Positions 1 to 5,526 of a stretch of 7,640 nucleotides of DNA are shown piece after piece. The notes under the pieces were generated by a model, which had not been told where the DNA came from, did not search any database, and worked only from the letters and a program-made list of their open reading frames with translations. The translations under genes were made by a program, and so were the position numbers. Within the stretch, counting starts at the first letter, position 1, and every line of letters begins with the position of its first letter. The stretch is from CALCLY01 sp900552775 (GTDB lineage: Bacteria > Bacillota > Clostridia > UMGS1883 > UMGS1540): assembly GCA_937966555.1 (NCBI GenBank), contig CALCLY010000035.1:1-7640 (forward strand), read 5' to 3'.

Positions 1-176
1 TCGGGCGGAATAACCGCAACATCACCCGGAGCAAAGGAATACGAATCTCCGTTGATTGTCGTGAGTCCGCTCCCCTCAAGATAATAAACTATTTCTATGC
101 CGCTGTGTGATTGAGGCAAAACATAATGACCTTTCTCATGCAGGCAGCTGTTATATTCGATTAAATTACACTTCAT
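1..176 (-). CDS. AraC-type transcriptional regulator, N-terminal part (cut by window edge)
   Basis: Fifty-eight codons are visible, starting at the ATG at 174-176 and running off the window at base 1. The peptide begins MKCNLIEYNSCLHEKGHYVL and continues through a cupin-like sensor: His24 and Glu28 around SHSGIEI, the strand IVYYLEGSG, then INGDSYSFAPGDVAVIPP at about residues 41-58. The order 'H..IE..Y.L.G.G...ING..Y...PGD...IPP' is typical of the ligand-binding N-terminal domain of AraC-family regulators. The DNA-binding domain would lie outside the window, so a stand-alone cupin protein is possible. A GGAGG sits directly against the ATG and a second one ends 10 nt upstream of it; the latter has the more usual spacing. 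A well-formed promoter lies about 90 bp upstream. The gene is co-oriented with the nucleoside hydrolase-like gene but separated from it by 258 bp, so it is probably a separate transcript. Confidence 0.75.
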   Translation of the reverse strand, partial: MKCNLIEYNSCLHEKGHYVLPQSHSGIEIVYYLEGSGLTTINGDSYSFAPGDVAVIPP

Positions 177-263
177 CCTCCGACTTCCTCCCGCATTCAG
201 CAGATAAGCGCGTCACACTTTATAAATGATTTCATATATGTTGTTTTTGTATCTTATTACTAA

Positions 264-292
264 ATTATACAATAACCGAAAAAATAATTCAA
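264..292 (-). promoter_or_regulatory. sigma-70-type promoter for the partial AraC gene
   Basis: On the minus strand, TTGAAT (287-292) and a perfect TATAAT (264-269) are separated by exactly 17 bp. Transcription would begin near 257, giving a leader of about 80 nt before the ATG at 176. This is the best match to the housekeeping consensus in the window. I see no convincing operator or riboswitch fold in the leader. Confidence 0.7.
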
Positions 293-434
293 GTTTTTTT
301 ATTTGAAAATACATCATTAAAGATATCGGAATAATAATTGAATCTTTTTAGAATTTATTCTGAAAATTTTGAAAAATGGCTTTTGGGATTGTTTTGAAAC
401 CGAAATATTTTATCCCGGATTCAGTCAATCGCAA

Positions 435-1490
435 TTAATTCAAAGTGTAATCGGTATATAAAGCCGCAAGTGCATCTCCCAGCATATAATTGAGATTATC
501 CGGTATGCCTCTGCTGTAAATTCCGATGTTGGTTTCAGAAGATGTCAAACAGAATTCAACATATCCCTCATCATTAACGGAAAGCCTGCACGGTAATATT
601 TCTTCCCTTAAGGCAATTTCGGATTTATCAGCCATATCATTCGGCAAATACCGGTAGCCGTCTTTTGTTTTTACCAAAGCTCTGCCGGCGACATTCATCC
701 ATATCGCAGTTTCCCAAACATTGTGTTTTTTTACAGTATCTATTATTTTTTCCGATATAATATCATTTTCCAGACAATTTAAAAAATCCGGGCGTTTACT
801 TCTTGAGAAAACATATGTCATATACCTGCGCAGCTGCGGGTGCATTTTGTGAACAAAAGAAATATCGTCCAATTTCCAATAGGTGTTGTTTGCGCCTATA
901 TCGAACGGACCGTTTTCGGTTGCACACGGATAAAAATATATCGGAAGATCCGAACGCATTATCCTGACAAAAGCAAGCGGATCAAGCAAAACATTCCACT
1001 CAAGATAATGTCCGGATGAACCTGCCGAAACATGTATCCGAGCTATCTTTTCCTTCAAAAGTTCAGGTTCTCTGTTATATGCCGCCGCAAGAATACGAAG
1101 CGAGCCGAAGCACAAAATGTGTACCGGCTCATTTGTTTCCCTCAAAACCTCAATAAGCACATCGGATGCATTCATAAATTTCGAGCATTTTTCAAGCCTG
1201 TCATACTCGGTTTTCATTCTTTCAAATGCCCCTATACCATACTTAACCGATTTCCCGAATATATAATTGCATTGCGCAACGGGAATAATGCCCGGCTCCC
1301 TCAATTCGATTTCCGAACCGTTTGATGTATCAGGCTGCCTTTGATGTCGGTATTCTTCGGTAACATCCAATAAAACCGCCTTCAAATCAATTTCCGGAAG
1401 TGCATATGCGGTTAATATATCAAAATTATCTCCCGGATCCTGGTACGGATGGTATAAATCCGTAATATCAATAATAGGTATTTTTTTCAA
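435..1490 (-). CDS. nucleoside hydrolase-like protein (noncanonical active site)
   Basis: This 351-residue protein has the layout of the inosine/uridine-preferring nucleoside hydrolase fold. An N-terminal strand IPIIDIT is followed by an Asp cluster (DPGDNFDI, Asp18/Asp21/Asp24) where the family has DxDPGxDD. A middle block, EPVHILCFGSLRILAAAYNR (121-140), corresponds to the 'GPLTNLA' region. RIHVSAGSSG (151-160) follows, then EWNVLLDP (164-171), matching the family's 'EFN...DP'. Family members hydrolyse N-ribosides to base and ribose using an Asp-bound calcium. Here the Asp cluster is shifted by one residue and the C-terminal His-Asp pair is not apparent, so substrate and even activity are uncertain. 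The start is TTG (1488-1490): GGAGG at 1498-1502 lies 7 nt upstream and no ATG competes. No signal peptide is seen, so it is probably cytoplasmic. A terminator after the upstream AraC gene and a TATAAT element suggest it has its own promoter. Confidence 0.72.
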   Translation of the reverse strand: MKKIPIIDITDLYHPYQDPGDNFDILTAYALPEIDLKAVLLDVTEEYRHQRQPDTSNGSEIELREPGIIPVAQCNYIFGKSVKYGIGAFERMKTEYDRLEKCSKFMNASDVLIEVLRETNEPVHILCFGSLRILAAAYNREPELLKEKIARIHVSAGSSGHYLEWNVLLDPLAFVRIMRSDLPIYFYPCATENGPFDIGANNTYWKLDDISFVHKMHPQLRRYMTYVFSRSKRPDFLNCLENDIISEKIIDTVKKHNVWETAIWMNVAGRALVKTKDGYRYLPNDMADKSEIALREEILPCRLSVNDEGYVEFCLTSSETNIGIYSRGIPDNLNYMLGDALAALYTDYTLN

Positions 1491-1497
1491 TTTTTAA

Positions 1498-1502
1498 CCT
1501 CC
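1498..1502 (-). promoter_or_regulatory. ribosome binding site that fixes a TTG start
   Basis: On the minus strand GGAGG lies 7 nt upstream of TTG at 1488-1490. The strong site with ideal spacing is the main reason for accepting a TTG start for the nucleoside hydrolase-like gene. Confidence 0.8.
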
Positions 1503-1571
1503 GGTTAATCAGAAATTCTTGTCATGTTCCTGCGCTTATTCTGCGGAAAACAAATATTCATCGTAAGAAAC

Positions 1572-1577
1572 ATTATA
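1572..1577 (-). promoter_or_regulatory. -10 element (TATAAT) upstream of the nucleoside hydrolase-like gene
   Basis: A perfect TATAAT on the minus strand would start transcription near 1565, about 75 nt before the TTG start. At 16-18 bp spacing the -35 position reads CATTTT, ACATTT or CACATT, none close to TTGACA. A good -10 with a poor -35 is the usual look of an activator-dependent promoter. The TTTTCGAAAA palindrome at 1615-1624 is centred about 55 bp upstream of the predicted start, a plausible activator position. Confidence 0.45.
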
Positions 1578-1783
1578 CCTTATTTATGATATTAAAATGT
1601 GGCTGTAATTTTGATTTTCGAAAACCCCGGATCAAGAGTAAGATTTATCTTCCCTTTCCTTTTAATTCAAGGCATTTAAAGCCTTTCGATTAGTGTAAAA
1701 TTGAAACTGTCTGCCGCTTTACTTCTTTTATGCTCCATTTAAATAAAGCAATGCTTATTTACGGAAATCGTGTAAAAATGATT

Positions 1784-1814
1784 AAAAACCGTTAAAGCAG
1801 AAGCCTTAACCGGT
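1784..1814 (-). terminator. intrinsic terminator of the AraC gene, overlapping its stop codon
   Basis: Read on the minus strand, ACCGGTTAAGGC and GCTTTAACGGT pair into an 11-bp stem with one bulged G and one G-U wobble. The loop is TTCT, and the stem runs straight into TTTTT followed by AATCATTTTT. The 5' arm contains the TAA stop of the AraC gene (1806-1808). The plus-strand version is not followed by a T-run, so it should work only for the AraC transcript. Confidence 0.7.
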
Positions 1815-2585
1815 CTTTCTGAAATCACTCGGCGATCTTCCGGTTTGTTTTTTAAAAAACTTGGAAAAATCCATGACGCTGTCATACCCCACTGAATTTG
1901 CAATCTGTGTTATTGTAAGATTTGTTTCAATAAGCAATCTTTTAGCTTCATCAAGCTTGCATTTGCGAATATAGGCAGCAGTTGAGATTCCGTATCTGTT
2001 CATAAAAAGTTTATAAAGATACGGTTGCGTTATGCCGAGTTGTTTGGTCAAATCGTTAATGCGCACATTAGAAAAAATGTTGGTTTTAATATAATGCTCC
2101 GAATAATCAAGGTATATGTCGGCATTTTTAGGCATACTGTTTTTCAGATAAAGGCGGTTGTTAAAAATATGTAAAAACAATTCGAGCATCTCGTCCGGAT
2201 TTAAAATTTTGTTATGATTTTTCACTACCAACTCTTTAGCTGACCGCACCGATGATATATTGTATTCAAAAATACCGTTACTATCGGCATTATATTTTTC
2301 GAAATAATGCTTTATCCTAATGTCATCTGATATGGCCCACAAAAACGACCACGGAGCACTGAGCTCCGGATAGTAGTGTTCCAATGCTTTGGGATATATT
2401 ATAAAGCCCTGTCCTGCAGCAACAGATTTGGTATTAAAATATCCCCTTCCGGAAATAACAAAATGAATTATATAAAGATTTCTTTTACCCGGTCCGAAGT
2501 GCGTAATCTCCGGACTTTCACCATAACCTATCGAACAAATATTAAGAATTTCACATTTGCCCGAAGAAAAAATCTGATAACGCAT
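1806..2585 (-). CDS. AraC-family transcriptional regulator, divergent from the glycyl radical operon
   Basis: This 259-residue protein is a full-length AraC-type regulator. The N-terminal cupin sensor spans about residues 15-90, with RNLYIIHFVISGRGYF (35-50), the glycine turn AAGQGFIIYP (56-65) and PWSFLWAI (78-85). That pattern is common in sugar-responsive, MsmR-like members. The C-terminal domain (about 160-259) has two helix-turn-helix units: VRINDLTKQLGITQPYLYKL (174-193), and the block from LTITQIANSVGYDSV (223-237) into SKFFKKQTGRSPSDFRK (241-257), the family signature. The ATG at 2583-2585 has AAAGGAG 6 nt upstream. Only 101 bp separate it from the divergently transcribed glycyl radical enzyme, so control of that operon and of itself is the natural inference. 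The ligand is unknown. Such proteins usually activate transcription when a sugar or metabolite is bound. Confidence 0.92.
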   Translation of the reverse strand: MRYQIFSSGKCEILNICSIGYGESPEITHFGPGKRNLYIIHFVISGRGYFNTKSVAAGQGFIIYPKALEHYYPELSAPWSFLWAISDDIRIKHYFEKYNADSNGIFEYNISSVRSAKELVVKNHNKILNPDEMLELFLHIFNNRLYLKNSMPKNADIYLDYSEHYIKTNIFSNVRINDLTKQLGITQPYLYKLFMNRYGISTAAYIRKCKLDEAKRLLIETNLTITQIANSVGYDSVMDFSKFFKKQTGRSPSDFRKTG

Positions 2586-2604
2586 AACAGTCTCCTTTGT
2601 TATG

Positions 2605-2634
2605 ATTTTACCATATATTATTATGTTTTTTCAA
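2605..2634 (-). promoter_or_regulatory. promoter of the AraC gene
   Basis: On the minus strand TTGAAA (2629-2634) and TAAAAT (2605-2610) each match five of six consensus positions and are 18 bp apart. Transcription would start near 2598, giving a leader of about a dozen bases that is almost all ribosome binding site. The -35 lies inside the left arm of the inverted repeat at 2625-2636, so a protein bound there should repress this promoter. Confidence 0.55.
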
Positions 2635-2672
2635 TAGACATTTTGCAAAAGATTCGTTAATATTGAAAAAAC
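2625..2672. repeat. perfect 12-bp inverted repeat across the divergent promoters (candidate operator)
   Basis: GTTTTTTCAATA (2625-2636) and TATTGAAAAAAC (2661-2672) are exact reverse complements separated by 24 bp, with arm centres 36 bp apart. The left arm overlaps the -35 elements of both divergent promoters. The right arm overlaps the -10 and start region of the glycyl radical operon. A separate palindrome, TTTTGCAAAA (2641-2650), sits in the spacer. The geometry suits a dimer or looped pair of regulator molecules; the AraC protein next door is the likely binder, which is inference. Confidence 0.6.
2635..2663 (+). promoter_or_regulatory. promoter of the glycyl radical enzyme operon
   Basis: TAGACA (2635-2640, five of six to TTGACA) and TAATAT (2658-2663, four of six) are 17 bp apart. 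Transcription would start near 2670, just before the GGAGG at 2673-2677, which stands 9 nt ahead of the ATG at 2687. The leader would be very short. The core elements overlap the inverted repeat, so access by RNA polymerase is probably controlled by the protein that binds it. Confidence 0.5.
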
Positions 2673-2686
2673 GGAGGTTTTGAACT

Positions 2687-4660
2687 ATGGTATATGAGAA
2701 ATTTTTGAAAATAGGCGAATATGCAGCGAGTGGGGCGTTTGAAGAACCCGAAAGAAGTCTTTTCTACCGCAAGGCGCTCGGAATAAGAAGATTTTACGAA
2801 AACTGTCCGCTTTGCGAATACCGCGGCGAACGGCTTTACCCGTCGGGAGTTTTTTACTCGGGTTCGGCAATATACCCCTATTATTTAAACGGTCTCGGTA
2901 TAAATTATTCCAAGGTGAACGAAAACAACCGAGAATTGATTGAAATATTTAAAAAAGATTTTTGCCGATATACCTCAAAGGTTCCCGCAGAACACGCGGT
3001 TGCGGGGAATATGTATTGCCATTCATTCCCGAATTACGCAAGGATTGCAAAAGAGGGCTTGAATTCTTATGCCGAGAGAATTAAAAATAACGCCGACAAA
3101 GATTTCAGAGAAGGGCTCTTGCATATATACGAGGGTATAAAACGCTATGCTGAACGGTGCGCAGAGTATCTTGAGTCGGTAAATGCCGACCCCGAGCTTA
3201 TCCGTGCGCTGAAAAAGGTGCCGCTTAAAAAGGCGGATAACATTTATGAGGCTTTGGTGTGCCGAAATTTCGTTATGTACCTTGATAACTGCGATAACAT
3301 AGGCTGCCTTGTAAAGGATTTGTACGAATTTTATAACGGCGAGGATATAGTGCCGCTGCTTGAAAATCTTTTTGATAACCTGGATGCTAACGACGGCTAT
3401 TCTATGGCGCTCGGCACCGATTATAACGAGCTTACAATACAGTGCTTAAAGGCGGCGCGCGGAAAGCGCAGACCTATGATAGAACTTTTTGTTGACAAAA
3501 ACACGGCCGACGACATATGGAACGAAGCCTTTGAAACTATGCGCAGCCACGGCGGTCAACCTGCTTTTTATAATCCGTTACTTCCCGAAATGTTAAAACA
3601 AAGATTTAACATAAACGATGATGATATAAAAAATTTCTGCGGCGGCGGATGTACCGAAAGTATGATTGCGGGATATTCCAATGTTGGTTCGCTTGACGCG
3701 GGAATAAATCTTTTACTCATTTTGGAAAACACAATGTATAAGTTCCTTGCGTGCTGCAAAAGCTTTGATGAATTTTACGGAATTTATATTACCGAGGTTC
3801 GCAATATTGTAAATGACATTACCGAAAGAATAAGTCTTTCGCAAAAAGAACGGTCGCTTTTTGAGCCGCTGCCTATGAGGACATTTTTAATAGACGATTG
3901 CATAGATACGGGGGTAGAATACAACAACGGCGGTGCAAGATATAACTGGAGCATTATAAATTTTGCGGGGCTTATAAATGTTATAGATTCATTGCTTGTG
4001 ATAAGGGATATTGTGTTTGACGGCAAAGCTGTAAGCGCGGAGGAGCTCCTCGCAAGGCTTAAAAATAATGATGAAGCATTTTTAAGCCTTTGCAGGAAAA
4101 ATAAAAATTCCTTCGGTGCTGATAACGGAAATGCGGATAAATTGGCAAATATGGTGTCAACCGAAATTTTTTCAATGCTCGATAATAAAAAGCCGTACAT
4201 CGGCAAAGGGTTTATTCCTGCGTCAATTCAGTTTATGTCACAGGTTGACGCGGGCAGAAATATAGGTGCTACACCCGATGGCAGAAAGGCAGGAGCGCCG
4301 CTTTGCGATTCACTGGCGGCAATATTCGGAAAAGACTGCAAGGGACCCACGGCGCTTTTAAAAAGCGTTACATCTTTGGCGCTTAAAAAGGCTGTGGGAA
4401 CGCCTATTTTGAATTTTAATATTGACGAAAGCTGGAGCAACGATGTTTTAAAGGCGATGATACTGACATATATGCAAATGGGCGGTATACAAATGCAGAT
4501 CACCTGTATTTCGGAAAAAATGCTTAAAGAGGCGTATGAAAACCCCGAATCACACAGAAATCTCGTTGTTAGGGTTGGCGGGTATTCGGAATATTTTTGC
4601 AGACTATCCGACGAATTGAAAAAAATGATATTGAACAGGACGGTACAAAAGGGAAATTGA
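2687..4660 (+). CDS. compact glycyl radical enzyme of the PFL/diol-dehydratase/lyase superfamily, substrate unknown
   Basis: The 657-residue protein carries the radical machinery of glycyl radical enzymes. NFCGGGCTES (316-325) is the active-site loop, with thiyl Cys322 and general-base Glu324. NGGARYN (414-420) and GATPDGRKAGAPLCDSLAA (527-545) are family blocks. RVGGYSEYF (629-637) near the C-terminus holds the radical Gly632. These enzymes abstract a hydrogen from substrate and eliminate water, an amine, sulfite or carbon groups, anaerobically in the cytoplasm. From memory, characterised dehydratases and lyases run about 780-850 residues with the Cys near 430-490; here it is at 322, so roughly 100 residues before the Cys are missing. 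An in-frame TGA (2681-2683) just before the ATG rules out a longer start. GCTES replaces the usual GCVEP, so named substrates should not be transferred. It forms an operon with its activase. Class III ribonucleotide reductase is excluded: there is no C-terminal zinc-Cys site or ATP cone. Confidence 0.9.
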   Translation: MVYEKFLKIGEYAASGAFEEPERSLFYRKALGIRRFYENCPLCEYRGERLYPSGVFYSGSAIYPYYLNGLGINYSKVNENNRELIEIFKKDFCRYTSKVPAEHAVAGNMYCHSFPNYARIAKEGLNSYAERIKNNADKDFREGLLHIYEGIKRYAERCAEYLESVNADPELIRALKKVPLKKADNIYEALVCRNFVMYLDNCDNIGCLVKDLYEFYNGEDIVPLLENLFDNLDANDGYSMALGTDYNELTIQCLKAARGKRRPMIELFVDKNTADDIWNEAFETMRSHGGQPAFYNPLLPEMLKQRFNINDDDIKNFCGGGCTESMIAGYSNVGSLDAGINLLLILENTMYKFLACCKSFDEFYGIYITEVRNIVNDITERISLSQKERSLFEPLPMRTFLIDDCIDTGVEYNNGGARYNWSIINFAGLINVIDSLLVIRDIVFDGKAVSAEELLARLKNNDEAFLSLCRKNKNSFGADNGNADKLANMVSTEIFSMLDNKKPYIGKGFIPASIQFMSQVDAGRNIGATPDGRKAGAPLCDSLAAIFGKDCKGPTALLKSVTSLALKKAVGTPILNFNIDESWSNDVLKAMILTYMQMGGIQMQITCISEKMLKEAYENPESHRNLVVRVGGYSEYFCRLSDELKKMILNRTVQKGN

Positions 4661-5505
4661 GCGTAAAGGGAACAATTTTCAATATTCAACGCTTTTGCGT
4701 GAACGACGGACCGGGAATAAGAACAACGGTGTTTTTAAAGGGCTGTCCGCTTTCCTGCGTGTGGTGTCACAACCCCGAAAGTCAACGCTTTGAGCCGGAG
4801 ATACTTTTTTATAAGGACAAATGCACAGGCTGCGGCAGGTGTAGGGGCATTACCGCCGCCGACAGAGATTTTGTATGCTTTAACGGCGCAAAGGAAATTT
4901 GCGGAAAAACCGTTTCGGCGAATGAGGTAACAGCGGAAGTGCTAAAGGATAAGCCGTTTTATGAAAATTCGGGCGGCGGCGTGACCTTATCGGGCGGTGA
5001 GCCGCTGGCTCAATATGACTTTTCGCTGGAGCTTTTGAAAAAAGCAAAAGAAAACGGAATACATACCACAATTGAGACCTGCGGCTATGCGGAAAAACCC
5101 AAAATACTTGAAATTGCAAAATATGTTGATTTATTCCTGTTTGACTGTAAGGAAACCGACCCCGACCTGCACAAAGAATATACCGGCGTTGATAATAAGA
5201 TAATTCTTGAAAATTTAAAGGCTTTGAGCGACGCTGGCAGTAAAATTATTCTGCGCTGCCCCATAATTCCCGGCTTTAACGACCGTGCGGAGCATTTTAA
5301 GGGAATAAGCGAAACGGCTGAAAAATTTATCGGAATTGAGCATATAGAAATCGAGCCGTTCCACCCGCTCGGCGAAAGCAAATATTCGGCGCTCGGCAGA
5401 GAGGTCGCCGATATACCTGTACCAAGCGGAAAAACAGTTGATAAATGGATTAAGCAAATTGGCTGCGGAACGGATAAAGATGTCATATGCGCATATCAAG
5501 CCTGA
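4657..5505 (+). CDS. glycyl radical enzyme-activating enzyme (radical SAM)
   Basis: This protein installs the glycyl radical on the upstream enzyme by reductive cleavage of S-adenosylmethionine at a [4Fe-4S] cluster. From the TTG at 4657-4659 it has 282 residues. GTIFNIQRFCVNDGPGIRTT (5-24) leads into CPLSCVWC (Cys30, Cys34, Cys37), the radical SAM cluster site. SGGGVTLSGGEPLAQ (105-119) contains the SAM-contacting GGEP. A ferredoxin-like insert has Cys56, Cys59, Cys62, then Cys74 and Cys82. It is shorter than the usual two-cluster insert of GRE activases and should hold one auxiliary cluster at most. The start is chosen because family proteins begin a few residues before 'GxIFNIQRF' and because TTG overlaps the enzyme's stop as TTGA, implying translational coupling. 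The ribosome site is weak (AAGGG, only 3-4 nt away). An upstream in-frame TTG (4597) would add 20 residues encoded inside the enzyme gene and is less likely. Confidence 0.93.
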   Translation: MSVKGTIFNIQRFCVNDGPGIRTTVFLKGCPLSCVWCHNPESQRFEPEILFYKDKCTGCGRCRGITAADRDFVCFNGAKEICGKTVSANEVTAEVLKDKPFYENSGGGVTLSGGEPLAQYDFSLELLKKAKENGIHTTIETCGYAEKPKILEIAKYVDLFLFDCKETDPDLHKEYTGVDNKIILENLKALSDAGSKIILRCPIIPGFNDRAEHFKGISETAEKFIGIEHIEIEPFHPLGESKYSALGREVADIPVPSGKTVDKWIKQIGCGTDKDVICAYQA

Positions 5506-5526
5506 ATCATGCCGAAAGATTTCGAG

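Larger units (their letters stand above)
1491..1805. other. intergenic region between the AraC and nucleoside hydrolase-like genes
   Basis: This 315-bp AT-rich stretch has no supported gene on either strand. It holds, from right to left, the terminator of the AraC gene (1784-1814), a short AAGGC/GCCTT inverted repeat with a 7-nt spacer (1669-1685) lacking a T-tract, a TTTTCGAAAA palindrome (1615-1624), a TATAAT element (1572-1577), and the GGAGG ribosome site (1498-1502) of the downstream gene. The part between about 1690 and 1780 shows nothing I can assign. Confidence 0.6.

Noticed and set aside
366..425. Inverted repeats after the nucleoside hydrolase-like gene (GAAACCG/CGGATTC and GGGAT/ATCCC), possible terminator
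   Set aside because: The stems are mismatched or short with long loops and are followed by A-rich sequence on the transcript strand, not a T-run.
4040..4051. GAGGAGCTCCTC, a perfect 12-bp palindrome
   Set aside because: It is explained by ordinary codons for Glu-Glu-Leu-Leu in the radical enzyme.
4597..4656. Upstream TTG start extending the activase by 20 residues inside the radical enzyme gene
   Set aside because: The extra residues are read from the conserved glycyl radical C-terminal coding region, have no ribosome site, and precede the normal family N-terminus. The TTG overlapping the stop codon fits better.
4228..4689. Long minus-strand open frame opposite the radical enzyme, and similar opposite-strand frames elsewhere (e.g. 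1032-1325 plus, 3784-4206 minus, 5085-5486 minus)
   Set aside because: They lie antisense to genes with clear family motifs, have no ribosome sites or recognisable domains, and look like coding shadows.
5485..5496. ATATGCGCATAT, a perfect 12-bp palindrome
   Set aside because: It lies inside the activase coding region (C-terminal codons) with no promoter context, so it is probably chance.
5513..5524. CGAAAGATTTCG palindrome between the convergent genes, possible bidirectional terminator
   Set aside because: Only two bases would remain in the loop and no T-run follows directly on either strand.
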